DNA from: CAYMEV01 sp964389675 [NCBI: uncultured Candidatus Sumerlaeota bacterium]
GTDB taxonomy: Bacteria > CAYMEV01
DNA length: 8,627 nt
Assembly (NCBI GenBank): GCA_964389675.1
Contig: CAYMEV010000043.1
Location: 1-8,627 of the forward strand
Direction of reading: 5' to 3'
Under the pieces are notes generated by a model, which did no database searches, was not told where the DNA came from, and was given only the letters and a program-made list of their open reading frames with translations. Position 1 is the first letter of the stretch; each line of letters begins with the position of its first letter. Both the position numbers and the translations under genes were made by a program. Below, in pieces: positions 1-6,010 of this stretch.

Positions 1-225
1 ATACCGGTAAAGGAAGTAGTATTAAATCCGGAGAAAAATTGATGGAAAATATTTTTTAATAAAAGGCGACAAAAAGGTTGACACATACCGGCAGACTAAC
101 TTTGAGATCATCAACAAAGGCACAGATTGTTGAATTCGTTTTAAAATGTATTTTATTCAGACTATTGAAATTACGATACATCTTTAGCATTGGTTCTTCT
201 AAGCGTAAGTGCGATTTAGGAAGGC
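1..225. other. Left-edge stretch without a confident gene
   Basis: No convincing gene is visible here. A plus-strand frame open from base 3 stops at TAA 57-59 and could be the last 18 codons of a gene that begins outside the window, but it is too short to judge. A TTG-initiated frame from 78 to 260 has basic, irregular composition, no ribosome site and runs into the next gene. A TTGACA hexamer at 78-83 has no matching -10 box at normal spacing. The stretch is AT-rich and probably intergenic or decayed. Confidence 0.4.
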
Positions 226-666
226 ATGATTATAGAAACATCAAAGAGTTCATTGATTGAGGAAATGTTCCAGATGAAAAATATGGAGATGAGAAACTCC
301 GTTGTCTCATTAGTTGCAAATTTTGTACTTTCCTTGGCAGTATTACCATTGTTTATCCCACCTTTCCGGATATATTCTTTAAATGAGTTAATTGAAGCAC
401 TTTACTGGCAAGTAGTAAGCATGGTTGGATGGCCAATAGGGTTATTGGGTGGGTGTGTAGCAATACTTATGCAAGGCAAATTGAGCAACCTGGGAACTTT
501 GGCAATAATGCTCATTTATCCTGGCATATGGATACTAATCATACGTACATTTAAGGCTAAGCGATCTGGGCGATGGGAATTCATACTGCTGCACATACTC
601 CTGACTGTTTCGTTCGCTGCTATCTGGTATCAAGTTTTGAATGGTTATGATTTTATGGCAGGATAA
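226..666 (+). CDS. Small four-helix integral membrane protein, function unknown
   Basis: The 146-residue product is strongly hydrophobic. Four likely membrane segments lie at about residues 25-45, 61-82, 89-107 and 118-137. Short polar loops separate them, and a basic patch (KAKRSGR, about 110-116) before the last helix is probably cytoplasmic. The C-terminus ends in a polar NGYDFMAG tail. ATG 226 has AGGAAGG just upstream, with rather tight spacing. An alternative start is ATG 274, preceded by TGAGGA about ten bases upstream; it would remove 16 polar residues and keep all helices, so the start is unresolved. It reads toward the amylase gene 68 bases downstream, but its lower G+C content suggests a different origin. 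I do not recognise a family with a known function and infer none. Confidence 0.75.
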   Translation: MIIETSKSSLIEEMFQMKNMEMRNSVVSLVANFVLSLAVLPLFIPPFRIYSLNELIEALYWQVVSMVGWPIGLLGGCVAILMQGKLSNLGTLAIMLIYPGIWILIIRTFKAKRSGRWEFILLHILLTVSFAAIWYQVLNGYDFMAG

Positions 667-734
667 ATGATATTCAACAAGAAAAATGAACTCCAAAAAA
701 AGAGCCCCCGTTGGGCCAGCAGGAGATGAGCAAG

Positions 735-2231
735 ATGAAAGAATACAACGGCGCGATGATGCAGTTCTTCCATTGGTACACGCCAGCGGAAGGTTCGCTG
801 TGGAATCAGCTTGCTGAACAGGCGCAGTCACTATCCAGAGCTGGTATCACATCAGTCTGGCTGCCGCCAGCATACAAGGGAGCAGCCGGAGTTGAAGATA
901 CAGGCTACGGAGCCTATGATCTCTTCGATCTTGGGGAATTTGATCAAAAAGGAGCGAGACGTACGAAGTACGGAACACGGGATGAGTATCTTCATGCTAT
1001 TCAAGCTGCCCATGCAGCAGGAATGCAGGTGTACGCCGATGTCGTCTTAAATCACAAACTGGGAGGCGACAAGGAGGAAAAATTCAAAGCGACTCCATAC
1101 AATCCAGCCAATCGCAATGAGCCCATCGGAGATTTGCAGCTCATCAAAGCCTGGACCCATTTCACTTTTCCCGGCCGGGGGACGAAGTACTCATCACTGC
1201 AGTGGCACTGGTGGCATTTCAACGCCATCGATACCAACGCCATGGCAGGCGATGCTTCTGCTGTCTATCTGTTTGAAGGGAAGGCGTTTCATAACGAGGT
1301 CGATAAAGAGAAAGGCAACTTCGACTACCTGATGGGGTGCGATCTCGATATCGCCAATTCTGACGTGCGGAAGGAACTGCTTTACTGGGGGGAATGGTAT
1401 ACCGATCTGACCAGTGTGGACGGTTTCCGCTTTGATGCCGTTAAGCATATTGCTGCTGACTTCATCGTCGAATGGCTCAATCACATGCGCAACCATACTG
1501 GGCGTAACCTCTTTGCAGTCGGAGAATATTGGTCGGGGATCGACGAGGCACTGGAGCATTTCCTCAATGTGACCGGGGGCAACTTGATGCTTTTCGACAC
1601 CGGACTTCACTACAGCTTTGCAGTTGCCGGACGCGAGGAAAAGGGCTATGATCTTAGAACCATCCTTGACCGAAGCCTGGTCAAGAGCCATCCCGATATG
1701 GCTGTAACTCTTGTAAGCAACCACGACACACAACCGTTACAATCGCTCGAATCGGTCGTTGAAGCCTGGTTCAAGCCTTTGGGGTATGCAATCATTCTCT
1801 TGCGGCGAGGCGGTTACCCCTGCGTCTTCTTTCCTGATTACTACGGAGCTGATTACAGGGGTGTGGGTAAAGACGGTAATGAGTACGATATCAGCATGCC
1901 GAGTCATAAGTATCTGATTGACTGTTTCCTCAACGTACGGAGGATCCATGCTTTCGGCGACCAGAACGACTACCTCGATCACCCGAACTGCATCGGGTGG
2001 ACACGTACGGGAAACGAGGAGCATCCCGGCGGAATGGCGGTCCTGCTGAGCAATGATGCAGACAGCGCCAAGTCTATGAATACTGGATCGCCAGGCATCA
2101 TGTATGGCGATGCTACAGGACACATCAAAGAAACTGTAACCACAAATAACGAGGGATGGGGAGAGTTCAAGTGCATGGGAAGGTCGGTTTCTGTGTGGGT
2201 TCCCGTTGATGAATCGCAATCATCCGGCTGA
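735..2231 (+). CDS. amyA: Cytoplasmic alpha-amylase, GH13 family
   Basis: The product hydrolyses internal alpha-1,4 bonds in starch, glycogen or maltodextrins. It has no signal peptide, so it probably acts in the cytoplasm on storage glycogen or imported dextrins. It is 498 residues from ATG 735, close to the roughly 495 of E. coli AmyA, and resembles that protein from end to end as I recall it (MQFFHWY near the N-terminus, DLGEFDQKG, NFDYLMG, DHPNCIGW, SVSVWV near the C-terminus). The GH13 regions are intact: DVVLNH (102-107), GFRFDAVKH with nucleophile Asp234, AVGEYW with acid/base Glu264, and SNHDTQ with Asp331. ATG 735 is chosen because AGGAG (721-725) sits nine bases upstream; TTG 711 and ATG 726 are in frame but poorly placed. 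No other glycogen or starch genes are in view. Its G+C content is clearly above that of its neighbours, suggesting transfer. Confidence 0.95.
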   Translation: MKEYNGAMMQFFHWYTPAEGSLWNQLAEQAQSLSRAGITSVWLPPAYKGAAGVEDTGYGAYDLFDLGEFDQKGARRTKYGTRDEYLHAIQAAHAAGMQVYADVVLNHKLGGDKEEKFKATPYNPANRNEPIGDLQLIKAWTHFTFPGRGTKYSSLQWHWWHFNAIDTNAMAGDASAVYLFEGKAFHNEVDKEKGNFDYLMGCDLDIANSDVRKELLYWGEWYTDLTSVDGFRFDAVKHIAADFIVEWLNHMRNHTGRNLFAVGEYWSGIDEALEHFLNVTGGNLMLFDTGLHYSFAVAGREEKGYDLRTILDRSLVKSHPDMAVTLVSNHDTQPLQSLESVVEAWFKPLGYAIILLRRGGYPCVFFPDYYGADYRGVGKDGNEYDISMPSHKYLIDCFLNVRRIHAFGDQNDYLDHPNCIGWTRTGNEEHPGGMAVLLSNDADSAKSMNTGSPGIMYGDATGHIKETVTTNNEGWGEFKCMGRSVSVWVPVDESQSSG

Positions 2232-2342
2232 CAAAATGCAATAAACCGGCCCAACAGAGCCATCGACGGCGACTGAGTAAGCCCACAGGAATCATCGGGA
2301 AATATGTTCCTGGCCCTCCGTGGAACAAAAGAAATGCACCTT

Positions 2343-2393
2343 TTGGAGACATCAGTTCTCCATTATAATTAGGATTATATTCAATGCTATAAT
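2343..2393 (+). promoter_or_regulatory. Promoter-like patch before the transposase stub
   Basis: Two perfect TATAAT hexamers occur at 2364-2369 and 2388-2393. The first has TTGGAG at 2343-2348 with a short 15-base spacer, and GGAGA/TCTCC form a small dyad between them. The second has no good -35 box. GGAAGGG (2395-2400) then sets a ribosome site for ATG 2408. A promoter could serve the stub and perhaps 2525-3725. In the AT-rich stretch the matches may be chance. Confidence 0.3.
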
Positions 2394-2407
2394 GGAAGGG
2401 TTGAAAA

Positions 2408-2518
2408 ATGGTCAAAAGGAATATGCACAAGAAGATACAGCATTTTAAGAAGCAAAGGTTTACCAAAGCAGAGATCATTAGAGAGACCGGATTAAACAAG
2501 AGGACAGTCTCCAAGTAA
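2408..2518 (+). pseudogene. IS21-type transposase (IstA-like) N-terminal stub
   Basis: The 36-codon frame encodes a basic N-terminus followed by a helix-turn-helix of the kind that opens IstA proteins (FTKAEIIRETGLNKRTVSK, residues 18-36). GGAAGGG at 2395-2400 gives a good ribosome site. The frame ends at TAA 2516-2518 at the point where IstA relatives normally continue with a tyrosine-rich segment. The bases after the stop, still in frame, encode YDMPEKSYIRYV, which fits that continuation. So this looks like an insertion-sequence remnant broken by a nonsense codon and then truncated. No istB, catalytic DDE core or terminal repeats are present. Other HTH proteins with this motif cannot be excluded because the piece is short. 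Confidence 0.6.
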
Positions 2519-2524
2519 TATGAT

Positions 2525-2842
2525 ATGCCGGAGAAGAGTTACATTCGGTATGTCAAGAGGGCTGATACAAGGGTCATATGGTGGGAAGTTTTTCTTGAGC
2601 ATCCATCCCCTTCTTCCACCAGGCATTTTGAGCTGGAGGCTGCATTTATTGATCCTGAAGGGAATGAATTAACCAGGCACGTGAAGGACAATTCATATAT
2701 AGATCCCGGTTGGACCAGCTCATATCATACTCTGGGCTTTGGCTGGCGGGAAAAGGGCAACTGGAAGCCAGGGATCTACAGAGTGGAGTTTTATTATCAG
2801 ATCAAGAGAATAGCCCACGGAAGCTTTGAGATAGCCCCATAA
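2525..2842 (+). CDS. Orphan beta-rich domain protein, possibly truncated or chimeric
   Basis: The 105-residue product has alternating hydrophobic and charged strands and motifs such as TRVIWWEVFLEHP (about 15-27), DPGWTSSYHTLGFGW (about 61-75) and PGIYRVEFY (about 82-90). From memory, similar sequences occur as a C-terminal beta-sandwich-like module of larger multidomain proteins, where a module ends in the same GxYRVxxxxxG pattern; its function is unknown. There is no signal peptide. No good ribosome site precedes ATG 2525, and the frame is in phase with the transposase stub just upstream. The first dozen residues may derive from that transposase. It could therefore be the broken 3' end of a longer gene or a real short gene. 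The next gene starts 16 bases after its stop, so the two may share a transcript. Confidence 0.6.
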   Translation: MPEKSYIRYVKRADTRVIWWEVFLEHPSPSSTRHFELEAAFIDPEGNELTRHVKDNSYIDPGWTSSYHTLGFGWREKGNWKPGIYRVEFYYQIKRIAHGSFEIAP

Positions 2843-2858
2843 AAAAAGGAGAGAGATA

Positions 2859-3725
2859 ATGAAGAAAATCATTATTGCCGGAATACTGATATTTTCTTTC
2901 TGTATCCATTACAGCAGCCAGGATCTATCTCCAGAAGATCATCTTGTCCTGGCTCAGAAAAAGCTCCAGGATCTAATTGTGCCGGATGATCCTGCATCAC
3001 CATTCTTCAAAAAAGCCTGCAGTATTATTAATGAAGCTCTGCTAAAATACAGGCAGTACAGACTTGCCTCTGAACAGGAGGAAGTAAGCCAGCAGGAAGA
3101 ACACATATTAATGTCGCCTGCAGAGCATCTGTATATAGCAGGTGATGAAATGGCCCAGACAAGAGCAGCTATAATGATAGCATCCCATAGCCTGACCATT
3201 GAGCAGAGCAATGGCCTGCAACTGCTGACTGAATCTGTCCAGCTTGTGGATGATGCCCTGAAACAGCTGGAGAGTACCAGCCTGTGGAAGGTCCACTGGA
3301 TGCCTGGAGCCCGGCTGATAGTATCCGCCCCTCCTGACCTTGCCTGGCGCTTGCCCCTGGAATCTGAGCTTCTGCGACTAGTCAGGACAGGACCGGATGA
3401 CAAACCTGCAGCTCTATTTTATATATACAGGGTACCTGATGAGGAAATAGCCAAAATCCCTGAAAAAGGATATATTGACAGCAGTATACAGAGATTTAAG
3501 AAACGTTTCCCTGACATGGCCATTATTGACCGCGCTGAGCCTGCTAAGAGTAAATATTCCTTTACATATGAATATTTATGGGAAGGGGAGCTTATAAGGT
3601 CCCATGTGGCTATCCATTCTTTTAAAGACCTTATAATTGAGCTCAATTATGCAGCCCCCTCTGCTATTTTTGACCATGCAGAGGCAATGGCAATAATTGA
3701 CTCCCTGAAGATGATCCGCCAATAA
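2859..3725 (+). CDS. Predicted exported protein, possible PsbP/DcrB-like C-terminus
   Basis: The 288-residue product starts with a basic-hydrophobic leader (MKKIIIAGILIFSF, residues 1-14) typical of a signal peptide; the cleavage point is unclear, and Cys15 is not in a good lipobox. Residues about 24-140 are rich in Glu, Gln, Leu and Ala and are probably helical. Residues about 150-288 look alpha/beta, with a stretch SAPPDLAWRLP (156-166) and a final helix AMAIIDSLKMI (276-286), which recall PsbP/DcrB-type periplasmic folds; this is only a weak resemblance. AGGAG at 2847-2851 lies seven bases before ATG 2859. It follows 2525-2842 closely and probably shares its transcript. A 130-bp repeated leader begins almost at its stop codon. 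The function is unknown. Confidence 0.75.
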   Translation: MKKIIIAGILIFSFCIHYSSQDLSPEDHLVLAQKKLQDLIVPDDPASPFFKKACSIINEALLKYRQYRLASEQEEVSQQEEHILMSPAEHLYIAGDEMAQTRAAIMIASHSLTIEQSNGLQLLTESVQLVDDALKQLESTSLWKVHWMPGARLIVSAPPDLAWRLPLESELLRLVRTGPDDKPAALFYIYRVPDEEIAKIPEKGYIDSSIQRFKKRFPDMAIIDRAEPAKSKYSFTYEYLWEGELIRSHVAIHSFKDLIIELNYAAPSAIFDHAEAMAIIDSLKMIRQ

Positions 3726-3756
3726 TAAGAGGCCTGACATTTTTCATATGCCACAT

Positions 3757-3788
3757 AAAAGAACCTCATAGTTTATCCCTGTTCTTTT
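3757..3788 (+). terminator. Weak inverted repeat after the exported-protein gene
   Basis: AAAAGAAC (3757-3764) and GTTCTTTT (3781-3788) are perfect inverted repeats with a 16-base loop, about 30 bases after the stop of the gene ending at 3725. The A/T-rich stem and lack of a following T-run make it a poor intrinsic terminator. It lies inside repeat copy 1, and the matching stem is broken in copy 2. Confidence 0.25.
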
Positions 3789-3799
3789 CCAGAAAAAAC

Positions 3800-3827
3800 T
3801 TGAAAATTATTAAAAAATAAATAAACT
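3800..3827 (+). promoter_or_regulatory. Candidate promoter in leader copy 1
   Basis: TTGAAA (3800-3805) and TAAACT (3822-3827) are spaced by 16 bases. The equivalent bases in copy 2 read TTGAAA and TAAAAT with the same spacing. That the two copies keep this stretch best suggests it is a functional promoter for the recombinase frame. Copy 1 has the weaker -10 box. Confidence 0.4.
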
Positions 3828-3853
3828 TAAAAGTGTAGGTCTCTGAGGTAGAT

Positions 3854-3922
3854 ATGAGGGAAAAAGTAAAAATTTATGTTGGGAGCTCAAGAAATAGATT
3901 TAATAAAGCTATGTTTGCTTAA
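3854..3922 (+). pseudogene. Very short frame after leader copy 1, possible recombinase start remnant
   Basis: ATG 3854 is placed exactly like ATG 6517 of the recombinase remnant after leader copy 2, with the same ribosome site. The frame gives only 22 residues (MREKVKIYVGSSRNRF at the start) before TAA. Beyond the first three codons the similarity to the recombinase N-terminus is poor, so this is either a strongly decayed copy or unrelated sequence that now follows the leader. Confidence 0.3.
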
Positions 3923-4047
3923 TGCTTTTTAAAGAAATTTCTTTATTTAAAGGTATTAGTGGGTGCGTAAATAGGCTGTTGCCGCAAATAGAACTGTAGC
4001 TATGGTGAAACCATGAAACTATATAGCACATCATTTAGGAGATAGTA
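3923..4047. other. Gene-free stretch with small palindromes
   Basis: No gene is evident. A perfect 14-base palindrome, AAAGAAATTTCTTT, lies at 3931-3944 and is flanked by an imperfect CTTT/AAAG extension. A short hairpin, ATGGT-GAA-ACCAT, lies at 4002-4014. Either could be an operator or part of a recombination site. The same type of small-palindrome spacer follows the recombinase remnants at 5743 and 6517. Confidence 0.4.
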
Positions 4048-4082
4048 ATGTGGTGCATAGTAGGCTGGCTGCTCTGCTTCAT

Positions 4083-4116
4083 ATTGCCATCCAGTTTCTG
4101 TGGATCTATAGGCAAT
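4083..4116 (+). promoter_or_regulatory. Hairpin just upstream of the lipoprotein ribosome site
   Basis: ATTGCC (4083-4088) and ATCC (4089-4092) pair with GGAT (4102-4105) and GGCAAT (4111-4116), leaving a nine-base loop and a five-base bulge. The AGGAGG ribosome site starts five bases after the stem. The stem could influence translation of the lipoprotein. It also lies inside the longer in-frame extension from ATG 4048. Confidence 0.35.
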
Positions 4117-4131
4117 AATAAGGAGGATATA

Positions 4132-4512
4132 ATGAGAATCTACGTGATTTATTCTTTAGTCTTTTTTTCGATAATATTGATTGGATGTGGTATTACGCAA
4201 AATAGAAAGCAAATCACCATTGAGACTTTTACAAATGCACTGGAATCTAATGGAATGTCAATCGGAGAACGAAGTGAAAAGCTGTACGGGCTTTTAATGG
4301 CAATTGATGGATATGGAATTGAGGTTAATGGTGACTTTATTGAGGTTTATCAGTTTGATACCACTATTAAATCTGGAAAAGAAGCCATAGAAAAATGGAA
4401 TAAAGAGGGCTTCATGGGACAGCCAGTGATTGTGAGGAAGAACCTGATGATGTTTCTAAATAAAAATCATAAAAACTGGAAGCAAATAGAGAATATATTT
4501 AATAGCTTATAG
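4132..4512 (+). CDS. Small predicted lipoprotein, function unknown
   Basis: The 126-residue product has a short signal peptide with a lipobox, LIGC, ending at Cys19, so it should be lipidated and membrane-anchored. The mature part (20-126) is polar, with a conserved-looking core GERSEKLYGLLMAIDGYGIEV (about 45-65) followed by EVYQFD and a KEGFMGQPV turn. From memory, small uncharacterised lipoproteins with this Tyr/Gly-rich, EIYEFD-like pattern exist in several bacteria, but no role is known. ATG 4132 is chosen because AGGAGG (4121-4126) is ideally spaced and because the lipobox then sits where expected. ATG 4048 is also in frame with AGGAG six bases upstream and would add 28 residues including another hydrophobic stretch. 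It lies between leader copy 1 and a nuclease-like gene. Confidence 0.8.
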   Translation: MRIYVIYSLVFFSIILIGCGITQNRKQITIETFTNALESNGMSIGERSEKLYGLLMAIDGYGIEVNGDFIEVYQFDTTIKSGKEAIEKWNKEGFMGQPVIVRKNLMMFLNKNHKNWKQIENIFNSL

Positions 4513-4530
4513 TTTCTATATAGAATTATA

Positions 4531-4619
4531 TAATGATCACATATGCTCGCTCGGATAGCAATATGAGAGGTCCCTGTTCCTCATTGCCCTGCTTTTACCA
4601 TCTGGCTATGTGATTGTTA
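4531..4619. other. 89-base imperfect dyad between two cargo genes
   Basis: TAATGATCACATA (4531-4543) pairs with TATGTGATTGTTA (4607-4619) over 13 positions, counting two G-T pairs. Inside, GCA plus ATGAG (4558-4567) pairs with CTCAT plus TGC (4580-4587) around a two-base bulge and a 12-base loop. The element begins 18 bases after the lipoprotein stop. Its size is close to the 93-base dyad at 7848-7940. It could be a cassette recombination site, a structured RNA or a terminator; no T-run follows. Confidence 0.4.
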
Positions 4620-4646
4620 AAAATAAAAAAAAGGGAAATTAATATT

Positions 4647-5468
4647 ATGACAAGAATAAAAAAAAGGATAAAATCTATAATTTTACCTACATCAGAGGAA
4701 TCTGTAAGGCATTTATTCAGTTTGCATTCTAAGGAACTTGGGTTTGAGATCCTGAATATACAGAAAGCATTTCCTGATTGTACAGCCATAGATTATAGCA
4801 AAGCTGAGCCAAAAGAAGTCGATATAGAATTAGAATTTAATGCATTAAATTTTGTAGCACATGGTCATATTAATCAGATGCTGCCAGATAGAGAATATAT
4901 AATAGTATGCTGGACATTGAAGAGTAGAAGGGGTATCCCTCAAGACATTGAAATTATTGTTCTTGAAGAAATGGTAGATATTGTATCGCCGAGTACCAAG
5001 CAGATACAGACTGTAATGGAAAAGCCAATATATAGTATAATTTCCTATAATCCTTCACTTAATAAGCAGCCAATAGAGATATGGGAGGAAATAAAGATAT
5101 TCCGTACAAATACTAAATTTAAGGGTAATAGGATACCTAGAGGTTCCGTGATTGTTCTGCATTCTAAGGGAAAGCTTGTTGGAGAGTTTACAGTTGCAAA
5201 ATATCATTACTTAGAAAAGCCACCATCAACTGATGAAGAGATTAGATTTTATAACCTTACTGCATTCCCAATTGGATTTAGTGAAGACCCTATGGTTGAT
5301 CCTATGATTAAAAATAATAATGATTGGCTTAAAGGTCATATAGTGTATTATAATTTTAAGAAATATGATCCGCCTGTTCCTCTTGATGTTCTTAAAAAGA
5401 AACTATCAGGATATGGGCGTTTAAATATTGATTATGAGGATTTGCAAAGAATTCGTGGGAAAAGATGA
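4647..5468 (+). CDS. Predicted PD-(D/E)XK-like nuclease fused to PUA-like (EVE/ASCH) domain
   Basis: The 273-residue product has two parts. Residues about 17-90 contain AFPDCTAID (Asp44), DIELEFNALNF (Glu61, Glu63), HGH (72-74) and a strand IIVCW (85-89). This order, FPD then a charged IExE strand then HGH then a VCW strand, fits restriction-endonuclease-like folds. Residues about 140-255 (EIWEEIKIFRTN, IPRGSVIVLHSKGKLVGEF, YYNFKKYDPPVPL) resemble the barrel of PUA-like EVE or ASCH domains, some of which read modified bases or RNA. I infer a possible modification-dependent nuclease; this is not proven. ATG 4647 has AAGGGA ten bases upstream. The frame stays open for 58 codons after its TGA stop. 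It follows the lipoprotein gene by 134 bases, separated by a large dyad. Confidence 0.8.
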   Translation: MTRIKKRIKSIILPTSEESVRHLFSLHSKELGFEILNIQKAFPDCTAIDYSKAEPKEVDIELEFNALNFVAHGHINQMLPDREYIIVCWTLKSRRGIPQDIEIIVLEEMVDIVSPSTKQIQTVMEKPIYSIISYNPSLNKQPIEIWEEIKIFRTNTKFKGNRIPRGSVIVLHSKGKLVGEFTVAKYHYLEKPPSTDEEIRFYNLTAFPIGFSEDPMVDPMIKNNNDWLKGHIVYYNFKKYDPPVPLDVLKKKLSGYGRLNIDYEDLQRIRGKR

Positions 5469-5645
5469 ATAAAAAAATATAGCCATATTATCTACAGTAC
5501 AACAATTCAGCAATATCAGGGGAAATGGCAGAAAAAGGACGCTACTTTTATCGTAATAGAGCCTTTTAGAAAAAAGCAGCAAAAAGGGCTAGGATATGGA
5601 TTATCCAATAAATTTGCCTCAAAAAGGGAGAGCCCTATGCATTAA
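5469..5645 (+). other. Open frame continuing past the nuclease stop codon
   Basis: Directly after TGA 5466-5468 the same frame reads 58 sense codons to TAA 5643-5645, including segments such as KWQKKDATFIVIEPFRKK. There is no internal ribosome site. It could be the former C-terminus of the nuclease cut by a nonsense mutation, a remnant of another gene, or chance. TGA is used as an ordinary stop elsewhere in the window, so recoding is unlikely. A stem AGGGCT/AGCCCT overlaps its end. Confidence 0.25.
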
Positions 5646-5677
5646 TGGGGGAAGTAATATAAAGGTTATTTTTTTGA

Positions 5678-5747
5678 CAGAAAAATAATTGATATCTGCA
5701 AAAAATAAGCAAATTTATGAGTGCTAATACTTGAGGGAATATATGAG
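5678..5747 (+). repeat. Recombinase leader repeat, diverged copy 3
   Basis: This stretch aligns with the last 69 bases of leader copy 2 (6453-6521) with one gap and roughly two-thirds identity by eye: CAGAAAAA at the start, TTGATA in place of TTGAAA, an A-rich spacer, TTGAGGGAATAT in place of TTGAGGTAGAT, and ATGAG at the start codon. The -10-like box is not preserved. It leads directly into another decayed recombinase start. Confidence 0.6.
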
Positions 5748-5901
5748 CAAAATTGCTGAAAAATACTAGCAGATGTTAAGGCTAAAGAAGTACAATTCAA
5801 ATACATACAAAGAGCAATCATATTGTACATCCAGAATTGAAAGAGTTTCAGGAAATATAAAAGACAGAGAAGCAGTAATATCGTTTATCTGGGACTTCTA
5901 A
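5743..5901 (+). pseudogene. Tyrosine recombinase N-terminal remnant
   Basis: ATG 5743 has GAGGG five bases upstream. The frame reads MSKIAEKY, then a TAG stop at 5767-5769, then QMLRLKKYNSNTYKEQSY and continues to TAA 5899-5901. It matches the N-terminus of the remnant at 6517 (MSEIIEKYNKMLRLERYS) at many positions, including spacing. The pattern is that of the SAM-like core-binding domain that opens Xer-type recombinases. No catalytic domain follows. The internal stop and the truncation make it non-functional. It lies between the nuclease region and the two-helix membrane protein. Confidence 0.65.
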
Positions 5902-5931
5902 GAGTTGGGTATACATGGCATTGAACTGATG

Positions 5932-5967
5932 GCAGATTCATCTGTCTGATCATATTGGCCAATCTGC
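5932..5967. other. Inverted repeat after the recombinase remnant
   Basis: GCAGATT (5932-5938) and AATCTGC (5961-5967) form a perfect seven-base inverted repeat with a 22-base loop, followed by TTTAAAAAAAA. It may be a weak terminator or part of a recombination site. It sits in the 109-base spacer between the remnant and the next cargo gene. Confidence 0.3.
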
Positions 5968-6010
5968 TTTAAAAAAAATATTTCAAACTAAAGCTTCAGG
6001 AGGAATAATT

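Larger units (their letters stand above)
3727..3858 (+). repeat. Recombinase leader repeat, copy 1
   Basis: This 132-base stretch aligns without gaps to 6390-6521, with about 26 mismatches by hand count. The last 72 bases have about five. Both copies include TTGAAA, an A-rich spacer, a -10-like hexamer, a GAGGTAGAT ribosome site and an ATG at the same offset (127 bases). The copy begins two bases after the stop of the preceding gene, so its left edge may mark an insertion boundary. Confidence 0.85.

Noticed and set aside
78-260. TTG-started 60-codon frame at the left
   Set aside because: There is no ribosome site and no recognisable pattern, and it overlaps the start of the membrane protein gene.
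711-734. Earlier TTG start for the amylase
   Set aside because: No ribosome site lies before TTG 711, whereas AGGAG is well placed for ATG 735 and the family N-terminus begins there.
1194-1733. Long minus-strand open frame opposite the amylase
   Set aside because: The plus-strand amylase is complete with catalytic motifs; the opposite frame is a by-product of its codon use.
2232-2407. Open frame between amylase and transposase stub ending near 2369
   Set aside because: It is only about 40 codons beyond the amylase end, with no start signal or family resemblance. It is probably intergenic flank carried with the amylase.
2954-3403. Minus-strand open frame opposite the exported-protein gene
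   Set aside because: It is rich in Ser, Cys and Arg with no family pattern, and the plus-strand gene has a signal peptide and ribosome site.
4614-4646. Earlier TTG start for the nuclease-like gene
   Set aside because: TTG 4614 lies inside the arm of the large dyad without a ribosome site and adds a lysine-rich run; ATG 4647 has AAGGGA upstream.
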